A stretch of DNA of 40,666 nucleotides from Dichloromethanomonas sp964477085 (GTDB lineage Bacteria; Bacillota; Desulfitobacteriia; Desulfitobacteriales; Syntrophobotulaceae), in contig CAYZDF010000023.1 in assembly GCA_964477085.1 (NCBI GenBank), forward strand, positions 1 to 40,666, written 5' to 3'. The notes below the pieces were generated by a model, which saw nothing but the letters and a program-made list of their open reading frames with translations, was not told the DNA's origin and ran no database searches. Shown in pieces: positions 1 through 10,188 of this stretch. Made by a program: the position numbers and the translations under genes. The stretch's first letter is position 1; every line of letters starts with the position of its first letter.

Positions 1-378
1 GCCGCAGCTGTTGTGCGTTCAGTAGGCGGTGTGGGGAATGCGGCCAGGTTGGCGGTTCAGCCGGTGGCCGCAGCCGCCAGAACAGTGGCAACTGTAGCGG
101 CGTCAGCTTCCGGCACCGCTGTGGCGGCGGCCGCCGCAACCGCTGTCGTAGCAGGGGCTGCCGGCGCTGTAGTCGGCAATGTAGTAGAACAACATGTAAC
201 GGCGGCTACCGAAAGCCGCGCCGCCGGCGTAGCTGCAGGAACACTGGCAGGCGCAGCCACCGGGGCGCTTATCGGAGCGGCAATCGGTTCTGTTGTCCCG
301 GGACTGGGAACGGCGGCGGGAGCGGTTATCGGAGGAGCCGCGGGAGCGATCGGCGGGTTTATAGCTTCTTACTGGTAA
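1..378 (+). CDS. Ala/Gly-rich glycine-zipper protein, 5' end outside window
   Basis: The reading frame is open to the left edge, so the GTG at position 13 may not be the true start and this may be the C-terminal part of a longer protein. The product is almost wholly Ala, Gly, Val and Thr. Its last 45 residues carry GxxxG/GxxxA-type spacing (GALIGAAIG, then GAVIGGAAGAIGG), which is the pattern of glycine-zipper membrane helices found in pore-forming peptides, bacteriocins and outer-layer proteins. It ends FIASYW. It lies 100 bp before the TcA-like toxin gene on the same strand, so the two could be co-transcribed. The function is not recognised; membrane insertion is inferred only from composition and the zipper pattern. 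Compositional bias makes homology calls unreliable. Confidence 0.6.
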   Translation, partial: AAAVVRSVGGVGNAARLAVQPVAAAARTVATVAASASGTAVAAAAATAVVAGAAGAVVGNVVEQHVTAATESRAAGVAAGTLAGAATGALIGAAIGSVVPGLGTAAGAVIGGAAGAIGGFIASYW

Positions 379-478
379 AGAAAACTGGTAGAGGTACTCA
401 AAACTTAAATTTAGAATCTATTTTACAAATATTATGAATTTTTAATTAGAGAGAGTAGAAAGGGGTGGTATTATCATT

Positions 479-3400
479 ATGGCAAGGAAACCAGTGGATC
501 AAAAATCAAACCTCGTTTGCGGGCGGGTGGCCGATAAACTAAACCGTCCTCTGGCAAAATTAATCGTCCAGGCTTTTCATAAGGATATGCGCAGTGAAGA
601 ACTGTTAGGTGAAAGCATCACCGACCGGAAGGGTGTATATGAAATTACCTGGCAGCAAACTCAACTTAGTGGCAAGAGCAAAAATACGGCGGACATTGGC
701 ATCAAGGTATATACCCCGGAAAAGAAGACCCTGCTCTTTGCCACAGATACGGACGGCGTGCGGTTTAACGCTTCGGCGCGGGAAGAGATCAATATCACGA
801 TCAGCACAGCGATTAAACCAGAAGCGGTGGAGTATGACCATGTCCTGAAAGAAGTCATTTCCCATGCTAAAAATGTTGCCGTCACCGACCTGCAGGAAAA
901 TGATCAGCACCAGGATATTACTTTCCTCGCCAAAGAAGCTGAAATACCGCCAGAAAAAATAGAGCACCTGGCCGTGGCTCACCGTCTGCAGGCTGAGTCA
1001 GGAATAGATGCTGCTTTCTTTTATGCGCTACTGCGTAAAAACACCCTGCTTAAAAACGATATCGCCAAGCCTTTGCAGGCTAGGCTGGTTATAGATATCA
1101 ACACGGATATAATCCCGTTATTATATGATGCGGTCTTAACAGACGCGAAAACAATCCAAAGAGATGTTGCTTCCGCCGTAAAGGATATGATAATATCCGA
1201 AAATACGTCAGACAAATGCGCGGGATATATTAAGCAGCTCCAGAAGTATAAACAGAAAGCTGAAGAATACTACAAAAATGAGCATCCGCAAAAAGTGCTG
1301 GAGCATATCAGTCGCTTTGTGCTGGAAGACAAGATCGGAGAGATGGAGAGACTATTCCGGAAGAATAAAAACAATCCGAGGGAGTTTCTCCAACAAATCA
1401 CGGACAGCTCGTTTTTTGGCAGTGCGGAAAAAGCAACTGAAAAAACGAAGGACGCCGGAACCTATCTGGCCCTCGGTGAACTGGTCGGATTTGACGAGGC
1501 AATCATATCCCAGGTGAAGAATCTGCAGAAGATCGAGAAGCCGGAAGATGTCAAGAAACTGGCTGCCTTGAATAAAGCAGGGTGGAAAGAGGTACTAACG
1601 AAGTCGGCGGACAAAATCGTGTCAGCCGGCAGGCCCTTGGATAAAAAGCTGATTGACCTGCAGGCTTCTTCCTTAGCGCGGAAGATGGAAAAGGAATTTC
1701 CGACCGCGGCCTTTACCGCCCAATTAGGCAGGGAAAAGAAAACCCTGTATAAAAACCAGGAAGCGATCAAGGATTTTCTGACCAAACATGACGATTTTGA
1801 CCTGCAGAAAAACAATATTGACCTTTTTCTGAAAGAGAAAAACCGTACCGTCCCGCATGATGAAGCAATGCGGGATGAATTAAAATCCATTCAGCGCGTA
1901 TTTAAACTTGTGCCCCATTACAGCAAAACAAATGCGCTGCTCATGCAAAACATCCGTTCCGCCCAAAGCATCTTCGCCTGCGGGGAAACCAGGTTCGTCA
2001 AAGAAATAGCCCCCAAAGCGGGGATTAAAACCAAAGAAGCCAGGGAAATTTTCCGAAAGGCTGAACGGACCCATACGGCGGCCATGCTTCTGGCCGGGGA
2101 ACTGCAGGACACTATTCGTTCAAAGGATATACCGGCCCTAGAAATGAAGTCACTGGTGCCAAAAATAGAAGAAGTAAGCAAGGATTTTCCCAACCTCAAG
2201 TCGCTGTTCAAACTGACGGACGCCTGCGAATGTGAATCCTGCCGTTCGGTGTACAGTCCGGCAGCCTATCTTGTGGAGATACTTCAGTTTTTGCATAATA
2301 GAAGCGTGGTCGACCTTACCGTACCCGCCCCGCCGCCACCGGCAGTCCGTCCCAGCGTGAAAATCGCCAAAGATGTTTTGTTTGAGCGCAGGCCGGATTT
2401 GGGCGAGATTGACCTGGGCTGTGCAAACGCCATGACGCCTGTCCCGTACATTGACCTGGTGTGTGAATTGCTGGAAGAAGCGGTGGCACCGGATAAGGGT
2501 ATCCCTTATACAGGCCCGCTCTCAGGCGGCTTAAATCCCTTAAGGGGCAAAGTCTCCAATGCGTTGCTGGCAGCTCTCCAGGCTTCCGGCATACCGGTAA
2601 CAGGCCAAGCCGAAGTTTTCGAAACCGAAACAGGGGACGGGGCTGCCGACGACCTGCCTCATTATTTGCGGGATGATAAAGCGGTTTGCAAAATAGTGAA
2701 AAACACAGCGGATAAGTATACTATCTACCGGCTGCGTCAAACACTGGCGCCGGCTGAGGAATTAGATGCCGCTCCCGAATACGTTAACACTAAAGCTTAT
2801 GAAATACTGGCAAACCAAAAATATGCTTTTAGACTTCCTTTTGATTTAAGCCATACCGAGGGAAAGGCTTATTTTTCCCGCTTTGACATTGCCAGAGCGG
2901 AACTTATGGAAGATTTCCAACACGCGGGGGATCCGGCTGAAGCCATCGCCACGGAGAAGCTGGGACTCACAGCTGCGGAACGCCAATTGATTGTCAAGCC
3001 TCGTCCCACCATAGCCGGACAGAAATCTTATTGGAACCCGCCTTCCCAGTGGGATGATCCCCCTGTTTCCGGAGACGTTGTGAAATACATGAGCAGGGTG
3101 GACCACTTTCTTGACAAAACAGGCATTACATACAAAGAATTGGATTTGCTTTTATCCTTAACATTCATTGATCCGGACAAAAACCTGTTTATCAAACATG
3201 ATGACCTTTCCAGCGATACGGCTAAAAAAGAAATCAATTTAGATATAGAAGCCTTAGATCGCATTCACCGCTTCCTGCGCTTACAGAAGAAAACAAGGTG
3301 GAAATTCAGGACTCTCGATGAAATAATATCCCAGGACAAACTTGGCCGGGGAAAGCTCGATGATGAATGTTTGATTAAAATGGCCGACATGCTGAAACTG

Positions 3401-6400
3401 TCAGAAGAAACAGGTATCAAATTAGATGAACTGATCGGCTTTTTTGGTCAAATACCGCATCAGGTTTTCCCTGACGGGACCACTTCGCTATATCAGCAGA
3501 TCTTCCTGAATAAAGCCAGGAACGGTTTTATCGACGAAGGCTTACTGCCTGAAAAGGCGGACGGATCCCCGCAATTGAATGATCGCCAAACAAGTCTCTC
3601 AGTATGCCTGCAGCTTTCACAACAGGATTTTGAGATACTGCTGACCATCCTTCCAGACGGTACCCTGACATTTGCCAATTTAAGCTATTTATTTGCCGCG
3701 TCGGCATTAATGCGCAAGCTGAAACTGAAAGCGACCGATTTTAGCATCCTGGTTAAGCTGACCGGCATCAACCTTCAGGACTCGCCCCGTGCCGCGCTGA
3801 AATTTGTCAAAGCGGTTAAAGCGTCCGCAAGCTCACCCTTAAAGCCGGACGATGTCCGATTTTTGCTGCGCCATGAAGCGTCAAACCTGGAACAGCGGGA
3901 ATTAAAAGACGAAAGTATAAAATTGGTGCTGGAAAAAATACAGGCCGATCTGCAAAAAACTTTTACAGCCAATCGTTCTCTTTATAACCAAAACTTAGCT
4001 GCGGATGAACAAAGGGAAACCTTGCAGAACCTGCTAGCAAAGCTAAAGGGAATCAGCGAAGAAGATGTCAAACAGCTGATCAGGTTTATTCGGCGCGACT
4101 GGACCTTGGTCTCCGATATCAAAAATGTTGTCAATAGCAAATTAAGCACAGTCTACAGCCCAGCTCAAATAACTGTTCTCATCAATACAATCGACGCGCT
4201 GGAAACTGCCTCGGGACCTGATTACACCAGCGAGCAGGATGATCTTGTTACGGCTTTTATTCATGTTATTAATGCATCTGCTGTTACAACAGGCCTCACG
4301 CTTAACGAAAAAAAGGTGCTGCTGCAAAATCTCCTTTCGGCAGTGAGCGTTTTAACCGAGGAAGAAGCCGTTATTATTATTCAATATATTGAATTCAACA
4401 GGATCTCCGCAGGGGATGCCAAGTCATTTATTGAGGATAAGCTAGGGTATGAAGACAAAGCAAATAATATAATTAGAGAAGGTTTTCTAACAGCTGAGAT
4501 TAAAACAGGCATCGATAATTTATGGACAGCAACAAATAGTTCCGTGGATGCCAGACGTAAAGAGCTGGCAAAAGCCTATTTTGACGCAGTTGCAGCATAT
4601 CAATTCCGAGTTGACAGAATAACCATCCTTGAGAAAAATCTTGCTGCCGCCTTTAAATCTGATAACGATCAGATAAAAACAATATTGCAATACGCGAAAT
4701 TGAAACAACCGGTGCCCGGCGCCGCCTTAATCAGCGATTTACTGCTTGCCGGTACGCTGATTGATACCGATCTTACACATAACAACCCCGTATTACCCTT
4801 AATCAGTGAGCAGGCGTTCCCCAATCAGTACCGGTCCCTGCGCCTGCTGCACAAGCTGATTCCCCTGGTGAATTCCTTAAAATTGGATAACCGGGAAACA
4901 GCATGGTTTTTAGAAAACAATGCTGCTTTAACCTGGTTTGAACTGGACGGCATCCCTTATCAGACCGGACATAGTGCGGTTGCTTATCAAAAGTATACAG
5001 CTTTTACAGGGATGCTCTCCCTGGCTAAAAAGCTCACTCCCGTACCCAACCCGGCAGACGCTGAGAACCCGATTACTTTCCGGGCAGTTGTGAATATGCT
5101 GCTGCCGGGGAGTACAGCTGCCAGGGATGAATTCATCGCAAAATTTTCCCTGCTCACAGCTTATTTGCCTGAGGACGTAGACGCTGTGGACGCCTATCTG
5201 TTCCCGGCTTTCAATCTAAACAATTATCGTGATATCGAAACATGGAAAGCGGTTGAGAGATGTGTCGGCTATCTTAGGAAACTGGGCGGCGATATTAGCC
5301 TGATCAAAGAAATTATCAAGCCGGTACTGACCGGCGACGACACAAAACAGCTCCGCATGGCGTTAAAAGCCCGGTATGACGAAGAAACCTGGCTCAGTAC
5401 GTTAAAAGAGATTATGGACGCTATCCGCCCGCAAAAAAGAAGAGCCCTGGTTGCTTATTTACTGGCTGTTAACCCGGGCATCAAGGACGAGAAGGATCTG
5501 TATGATTACTTCTTGGTGGATGTCGAAATGGAGTCCGGCATGTCTTCTTCCAGGATTGTCCAGGCTCATGGAACTGTCCAGCTTTTTGTGCAGCGCTGTC
5601 TAATGGGCCTGGAACCCGGGGCAGCGGCCGATGTGGATAACGATAAGGGCTGGGAACAGTGGAAGTGGATGAGGAACTACAGGGTGTGGGAAGCCAACCG
5701 CAAGGTTTTCCTGTATCCGGAAAACTGGATTGAAGCCGAACTTAGAGATGATAAGTCTTTCTTGTTTGCCGAACTGGAAAATGAATTGATGCAGAATGAA
5801 TTAAATGAGTTTACCGCGGAAGAAGCCCTGATCAAATATATGGGGAAATTAGACAACATTGCCTTCCTGGAAGTGCTGGCCACTTGGTACCAGGCAGATA
5901 TTAAGACCATGCATGTTTTTGCCAGGACCAAGGGGGGCGATCCCTCTCTCTATTATTACCGGAGATTGGAACAGGAGCGCACCTGGACGCCCTGGGAAAA
6001 GGTCGAACTGGATATTACAGGTAACCAGCTGCTGGCTTTTGGGCGCAATAACCGTTTATGCCTGGCCTGGCCGGTTTTCAGCGAAGATCCGGATCCTAAT
6101 CCGCAGGCGACTGTTCCGGATGGTACTCAGAGTACGGTTACGATGGATAAGCCCAAGCGGAAGCTGAAAATTCAGCTGGCCGTCAGCGAGTACGCTAATA
6201 AAAAATGGCAGCCTAAAAAGTTATCCAAAGACGCGATAGATATTCCTTCGGGAATTAACAATTACACCGTGGATGATCTGCCGAGGGATAGATACAACCT
6301 GATGTATTTTGCAATGGCTGATCAAGTATGGCTGTTTTGCACGGATTATTCACACAGTCAGGAATCCCATAATATAAACGGTATATTCAATATAGCCGGC

Positions 6401-9400
6401 TGCAAGGGGTATCCTGAACTGGTCCCTAATTTTCAAGAGTTCACCGCTCCGGACTTTCTGCCTGATTTTCGGGATACTCTGCTGTGGTCGCAGCGGTATT
6501 ACGAATTGGATATGCCTCCTGATGATCTGGCCGTCAAAAATGCTATTTCCATGTTCCAATTTTATGAAATATTACGTCGGACGCCGGAGTTTTTCCGAAT
6601 AACTTACCCGCACCAGTTTACCCTGTTGGATTTGGTTGTATTTCTTATTCAATTTATGCTGAAACGGGTGCATGCCCATTCCGAGAAGAGAATGCTTAGT
6701 TCGGTAGGCCTGAGGTCCTTAAAAATTCCCCTGGGGACACTGCTTCCGTATTTTATGGAAGACAGCAGCCATGCTTATGTGATTATTCCGGGATTCTATA
6801 AAAAAACAAAAGAGATTGGGTTAGGCGAAGCAGTTCTTGAAAAACGGACCGGGTCGGACGTGCTGCAGTTGATAGAGGATCTTATCGACCTCGCTTTAAA
6901 ATATATCCAAAAATACCAGGAAGATCCGGCACATGATATCGAGGCGTTGAAAGCAGAATTGGTGGCCGATGAAGATTTTCAGGATATCAAGAAAAGGATA
7001 ATAGAATTTATAGGCTTAAGATACGGGGAGCAGTTCAAAAACATGTACCACCCCCTGGTGTGCCAGTTAAGAAAAACGCTGTACAAAGACGGTGTTGCGG
7101 GGTTAATGAAGAGGGAAACACAGCTGCAGCAAAACGAGAAATTCGATTTTGAGAAATACTACCTTCCTAATGCCGGTGTTGTTCCCAAAACATATGTGAT
7201 TAAAAACCCGCCTGTTGATACGATTTCTTATCCTGTTGAAGACCTTGACTTCAGTACGGAAGGAAGCTACAGCTGCTATAACTGGGAATTGTTTTTCCAT
7301 GTGCCCTTTATGATTGCCACGCGCCTGACCAAAAACCAGCGCTTTGAAGAAGCATTGACCTGGTTCCACTACATGTTTAATCCGACCGGGGCTTTGCCGG
7401 GCACAACACCGCAAAAATACTGGGTAACAAAGCCATTCTTCCAAACGCACGACAGCGAATATATCAATCAGCGAATTGACACCCTGCTGTATAAAACAGC
7501 CAACCAAACAACACCGGAGATAGCCGAACTGGAATTCGCCATAGAACAATGGCGGTTAGAGCCGTTCAAACCGCATGTGGTGGCCCGCTTAAGGCCGGTG
7601 GCTTACCAGAAGGCCTTGCTCATGAAATATATCGACAACCTGACCGAATGGGGGGACTACTTATTCCGTCAGGATACCATGGAGTCCATTGTCCAGGCTA
7701 CCCAAATGTACATTCTGGCAGACAAATTGCTGGGTCCCAAACCAAGGGTGATTCCCCCGGTTGTGAAAGCGCCGTATGAAACCTATAACCAGATTGAAGG
7801 AAGGCTTGATGCCTTCGGGAACGCCTTAATTGACCTGGAAAACATTTTACCTGACTTGTCGGTATTGCCTGAAGGAGGTGTCGAACTGCCCCCGCCGTCG
7901 GTCACCTTATCTATGCTTTATTTCTGCATTCCACGCAACGATAAAATGCTGGAATACTGGGACCGTATCGCCGATCGTTTGTTTAAGATACGTCACTGCC
8001 AGAATATTGACGGGGTTGAAAGAAGCCTGGCCCTGTTCGCGCCTCCCATCGACCCGGGAATGCTGGTTAGGGCGGCTGCTACGGGACTGGATATTTCCGC
8101 CGTAATCGCCGGCCTTAACGCTCCCACACCTTATTACCGGTTTAATGCGATATTGCCAAAAGCGACGGAACTCGCTCAAGAGGTTAGGGGGTTGGGCGCT
8201 TCTCTGCTGCAGGCCTTGGAAAAGAAAGATGCGGAAGCCATGTCCTTATTGCGTAGCGAACTGGAGATTAAAGTATTGAACGCTGTCAAAGACCTAAAAC
8301 TGCTGCAAATTAAAGAAGCCAAAGAGCAGATTGAGATTTTGCAAAGAACGAAAGCGGTGACAGAAGAAAGAAACAAATACTATTCCTCCATCCAAAGAAT
8401 TATTGCTAATGAGCAGTTAAATCTTGACAAATTAAGTGAATCCCAGGATTATCAGACAGCATCGCAGATAGTGCGAACAATTGCCGGCGCGCTCGCGTTG
8501 ATTCCGGAAATGCATCTGGGAGCGAACGGTTTTGGGGGTTCGCCGGAGGTTGTATTCCAAATTGGCGGATCGGCTCTTTCCAAAGCAACGAATATTGGGG
8601 CTGATATTCTTAATATCCTGAGCAGCGTTGCCTCCTATGAAGCTAATCGCGCCTCGATTTTAGCCAGTTATGACAGGCGTTACGACGATTGGAAGCTGCA
8701 GGAACGCCTGTCTAAAAAAGAATTGGCCCAGATCGAAAAGCAAATTACGGCTGCCGAAATACGCAAAGAAATCTCGGAAACCGACCTGAAAAATCACGAA
8801 CTGCAGATAGAAAACGCCAATAAAACAGATGAATTCATGCGAAGCAAGTTCACCAATAAGGAATTGTACGAGTGGATGATCGGGCAAATAAGTTCCGTTT
8901 ACTTCCGAGCTTATCAACTGGCCCATGATTTTGCCAAAAAGGCGGAACGAAGCTACCAGTTTGAACTGGGGAACGACGATACATTTATTCAGTACGGCTA
9001 TTGGGACAGCATGAAGAAAGGCCTGCAAAGCGCAGACCACCTCATTCACGATCTCAAGCGCATGGAAACAAGCTACCTTGATAAGAACAAGCGGGAATAT
9101 GAAATTACCAAACATGTATCGCTCGTCATGCTTGATCCCTTAGCCTTGATCAAATTAAGAGCAACCGGGTCCTGTGATTTCAGTATTCCGGAAACTTTAT
9201 TCGATATGGATCATGCCGGCCATTACTTCAGGAGAATAAAATCGGTGAGTATCAGCATGCCTTGTATTACGGGGCCGTTCACCTCAGTCAGCGCCAAGCT
9301 TTCCCTGGTCAGCAATAAATACCGGAAGAACACCAATCCCGGTGAAGGATACGGCGAGGATCCGGGTAATGACGAGAGGTTCGTTTATAATATCGGGGCC

Positions 9401-10036
9401 ATTCAATCCATCGCCGCCAGCAGCTCCCAAAACGACAGCGGTGTGTTTGAATTAAATTTCAGGGATGAACGTTACCTGCCGTTTGAAGGCGCCGGAGCAA
9501 TCAGCAGTTGGCGATTGGAACTTCCCGGCGAGGTGCGCCAGTTTGATTACAATACGATTTCGGATGTGGTTTTACATCTTAAATATACGGCCCGCGAGGG
9601 AGGCTCAACGCTTAAAGGCCTGGCTGAAACTTCTTTAAAAGACCGTTTGGCGGAAATAAAGCAGCAGCTCAACCGGACAGGATTACATGTCGCCATATCA
9701 ATGAAGCATGACCTTCCCAATGAATGGCATCTGCTGAAAAAGAACGGAACCGTCGATTTGAAAATTGATAAATCAAGGCTGCCCTATATGGCTCAAACAA
9801 TTGAGGCCGCTATTGAAAATGTAATGTTTGTAGCCAAGGCAAAGGACAATCCGGCATCTTTTTCAGTCAGCGTTGACGGTAATACCGTTAATCTTGCCAG
9901 AATAGACGCCTGGGAGCTTTGCCGCGGAAACAATGCCGGTATTGGTCTGGATACTTCTTTTGAATTGTCGGTGCCTTTCGACCAATTATATAATCTTGAT
10001 GAATTGATGATGGTCGTAAAGTATAGTAGTTTTTAG
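479..10036 (+). CDS. TcA-like insecticidal toxin complex subunit (giant)
   Basis: This 3185-residue protein is longer than the classic Photorhabdus TcdA1 (about 2500). Residues 15-110 look like a transthyretin/carboxypeptidase-regulatory beta-sandwich (CGRVADKLNRPLAKLIVQAF, then DRKGVYEITW). Around residue 580 is the TcA hallmark DACECESCRSVYSPAAYLVE, shared with SpvA/VRP1-type proteins. A short Pro-rich stretch follows near 615. Residues about 1650-1710 match the ABC-toxin region (YDYFLVDVEME, SRIVQAHGTVQLFVQRC). About 1790-2100 is the neuraminidase-like region (FLEVLATWYQADIK). About 2600-2800 is long amphipathic helix, as in the TcA channel. About 2908-2945 holds the TcB-binding signature (DMDHAGHYFRRIKSVSISMP). 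TcA subunits form a pentameric receptor-binding and translocation channel for a TcB-TcC cocoon. The start at 479 has AGGGGTGG about 10 nt upstream. No TcB or TcC is visible, and no Sec signal peptide is seen. Confidence 0.93.
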   Translation: MARKPVDQKSNLVCGRVADKLNRPLAKLIVQAFHKDMRSEELLGESITDRKGVYEITWQQTQLSGKSKNTADIGIKVYTPEKKTLLFATDTDGVRFNASAREEINITISTAIKPEAVEYDHVLKEVISHAKNVAVTDLQENDQHQDITFLAKEAEIPPEKIEHLAVAHRLQAESGIDAAFFYALLRKNTLLKNDIAKPLQARLVIDINTDIIPLLYDAVLTDAKTIQRDVASAVKDMIISENTSDKCAGYIKQLQKYKQKAEEYYKNEHPQKVLEHISRFVLEDKIGEMERLFRKNKNNPREFLQQITDSSFFGSAEKATEKTKDAGTYLALGELVGFDEAIISQVKNLQKIEKPEDVKKLAALNKAGWKEVLTKSADKIVSAGRPLDKKLIDLQASSLARKMEKEFPTAAFTAQLGREKKTLYKNQEAIKDFLTKHDDFDLQKNNIDLFLKEKNRTVPHDEAMRDELKSIQRVFKLVPHYSKTNALLMQNIRSAQSIFACGETRFVKEIAPKAGIKTKEAREIFRKAERTHTAAMLLAGELQDTIRSKDIPALEMKSLVPKIEEVSKDFPNLKSLFKLTDACECESCRSVYSPAAYLVEILQFLHNRSVVDLTVPAPPPPAVRPSVKIAKDVLFERRPDLGEIDLGCANAMTPVPYIDLVCELLEEAVAPDKGIPYTGPLSGGLNPLRGKVSNALLAALQASGIPVTGQAEVFETETGDGAADDLPHYLRDDKAVCKIVKNTADKYTIYRLRQTLAPAEELDAAPEYVNTKAYEILANQKYAFRLPFDLSHTEGKAYFSRFDIARAELMEDFQHAGDPAEAIATEKLGLTAAERQLIVKPRPTIAGQKSYWNPPSQWDDPPVSGDVVKYMSRVDHFLDKTGITYKELDLLLSLTFIDPDKNLFIKHDDLSSDTAKKEINLDIEALDRIHRFLRLQKKTRWKFRTLDEIISQDKLGRGKLDDECLIKMADMLKLSEETGIKLDELIGFFGQIPHQVFPDGTTSLYQQIFLNKARNGFIDEGLLPEKADGSPQLNDRQTSLSVCLQLSQQDFEILLTILPDGTLTFANLSYLFAASALMRKLKLKATDFSILVKLTGINLQDSPRAALKFVKAVKASASSPLKPDDVRFLLRHEASNLEQRELKDESIKLVLEKIQADLQKTFTANRSLYNQNLAADEQRETLQNLLAKLKGISEEDVKQLIRFIRRDWTLVSDIKNVVNSKLSTVYSPAQITVLINTIDALETASGPDYTSEQDDLVTAFIHVINASAVTTGLTLNEKKVLLQNLLSAVSVLTEEEAVIIIQYIEFNRISAGDAKSFIEDKLGYEDKANNIIREGFLTAEIKTGIDNLWTATNSSVDARRKELAKAYFDAVAAYQFRVDRITILEKNLAAAFKSDNDQIKTILQYAKLKQPVPGAALISDLLLAGTLIDTDLTHNNPVLPLISEQAFPNQYRSLRLLHKLIPLVNSLKLDNRETAWFLENNAALTWFELDGIPYQTGHSAVAYQKYTAFTGMLSLAKKLTPVPNPADAENPITFRAVVNMLLPGSTAARDEFIAKFSLLTAYLPEDVDAVDAYLFPAFNLNNYRDIETWKAVERCVGYLRKLGGDISLIKEIIKPVLTGDDTKQLRMALKARYDEETWLSTLKEIMDAIRPQKRRALVAYLLAVNPGIKDEKDLYDYFLVDVEMESGMSSSRIVQAHGTVQLFVQRCLMGLEPGAAADVDNDKGWEQWKWMRNYRVWEANRKVFLYPENWIEAELRDDKSFLFAELENELMQNELNEFTAEEALIKYMGKLDNIAFLEVLATWYQADIKTMHVFARTKGGDPSLYYYRRLEQERTWTPWEKVELDITGNQLLAFGRNNRLCLAWPVFSEDPDPNPQATVPDGTQSTVTMDKPKRKLKIQLAVSEYANKKWQPKKLSKDAIDIPSGINNYTVDDLPRDRYNLMYFAMADQVWLFCTDYSHSQESHNINGIFNIAGCKGYPELVPNFQEFTAPDFLPDFRDTLLWSQRYYELDMPPDDLAVKNAISMFQFYEILRRTPEFFRITYPHQFTLLDLVVFLIQFMLKRVHAHSEKRMLSSVGLRSLKIPLGTLLPYFMEDSSHAYVIIPGFYKKTKEIGLGEAVLEKRTGSDVLQLIEDLIDLALKYIQKYQEDPAHDIEALKAELVADEDFQDIKKRIIEFIGLRYGEQFKNMYHPLVCQLRKTLYKDGVAGLMKRETQLQQNEKFDFEKYYLPNAGVVPKTYVIKNPPVDTISYPVEDLDFSTEGSYSCYNWELFFHVPFMIATRLTKNQRFEEALTWFHYMFNPTGALPGTTPQKYWVTKPFFQTHDSEYINQRIDTLLYKTANQTTPEIAELEFAIEQWRLEPFKPHVVARLRPVAYQKALLMKYIDNLTEWGDYLFRQDTMESIVQATQMYILADKLLGPKPRVIPPVVKAPYETYNQIEGRLDAFGNALIDLENILPDLSVLPEGGVELPPPSVTLSMLYFCIPRNDKMLEYWDRIADRLFKIRHCQNIDGVERSLALFAPPIDPGMLVRAAATGLDISAVIAGLNAPTPYYRFNAILPKATELAQEVRGLGASLLQALEKKDAEAMSLLRSELEIKVLNAVKDLKLLQIKEAKEQIEILQRTKAVTEERNKYYSSIQRIIANEQLNLDKLSESQDYQTASQIVRTIAGALALIPEMHLGANGFGGSPEVVFQIGGSALSKATNIGADILNILSSVASYEANRASILASYDRRYDDWKLQERLSKKELAQIEKQITAAEIRKEISETDLKNHELQIENANKTDEFMRSKFTNKELYEWMIGQISSVYFRAYQLAHDFAKKAERSYQFELGNDDTFIQYGYWDSMKKGLQSADHLIHDLKRMETSYLDKNKREYEITKHVSLVMLDPLALIKLRATGSCDFSIPETLFDMDHAGHYFRRIKSVSISMPCITGPFTSVSAKLSLVSNKYRKNTNPGEGYGEDPGNDERFVYNIGAIQSIAASSSQNDSGVFELNFRDERYLPFEGAGAISSWRLELPGEVRQFDYNTISDVVLHLKYTAREGGSTLKGLAETSLKDRLAEIKQQLNRTGLHVAISMKHDLPNEWHLLKKNGTVDLKIDKSRLPYMAQTIEAAIENVMFVAKAKDNPASFSVSVDGNTVNLARIDAWELCRGNNAGIGLDTSFELSVPFDQLYNLDELMMVVKYSSF

Positions 10037-10059
10037 CAGATAACTATTTTTATCAATCT

Positions 10060-10082
10060 AACCGCCGAACGGCGGTTTTTTG
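10060..10082 (+). terminator. Rho-independent terminator after the TcA-like gene
   Basis: A perfect 7-bp GC-rich stem (AACCGCC with GGCGGTT, loop GAAC) is followed by a run of T. It lies 24 bp after the stop codon of the giant toxin gene, so transcription of that unit ends here. Confidence 0.9.
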
Positions 10083-10188
10083 TTCAACATAATACCCTGT
10101 CAATGTAAAAGGACGGCCTTATTTCCTATGATGGAAATTGATAATGCAAACTTAAATAGCTGACTATGAGATGCCAGCTGTCTCTTTT

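Noticed and set aside
57..260. Minus-strand Ala-rich frame opposite the glycine-zipper gene
   Set aside because: It is the mirror of a GC-rich repetitive coding strand and has no ribosome site.
10141..10188. Weak AGCTG/CAGCT hairpin followed by six T on the plus strand
   Set aside because: The stem is only 5 bp with a long loop, it points the wrong way for the minus-strand unit, and the toxin gene already has a clear terminator.
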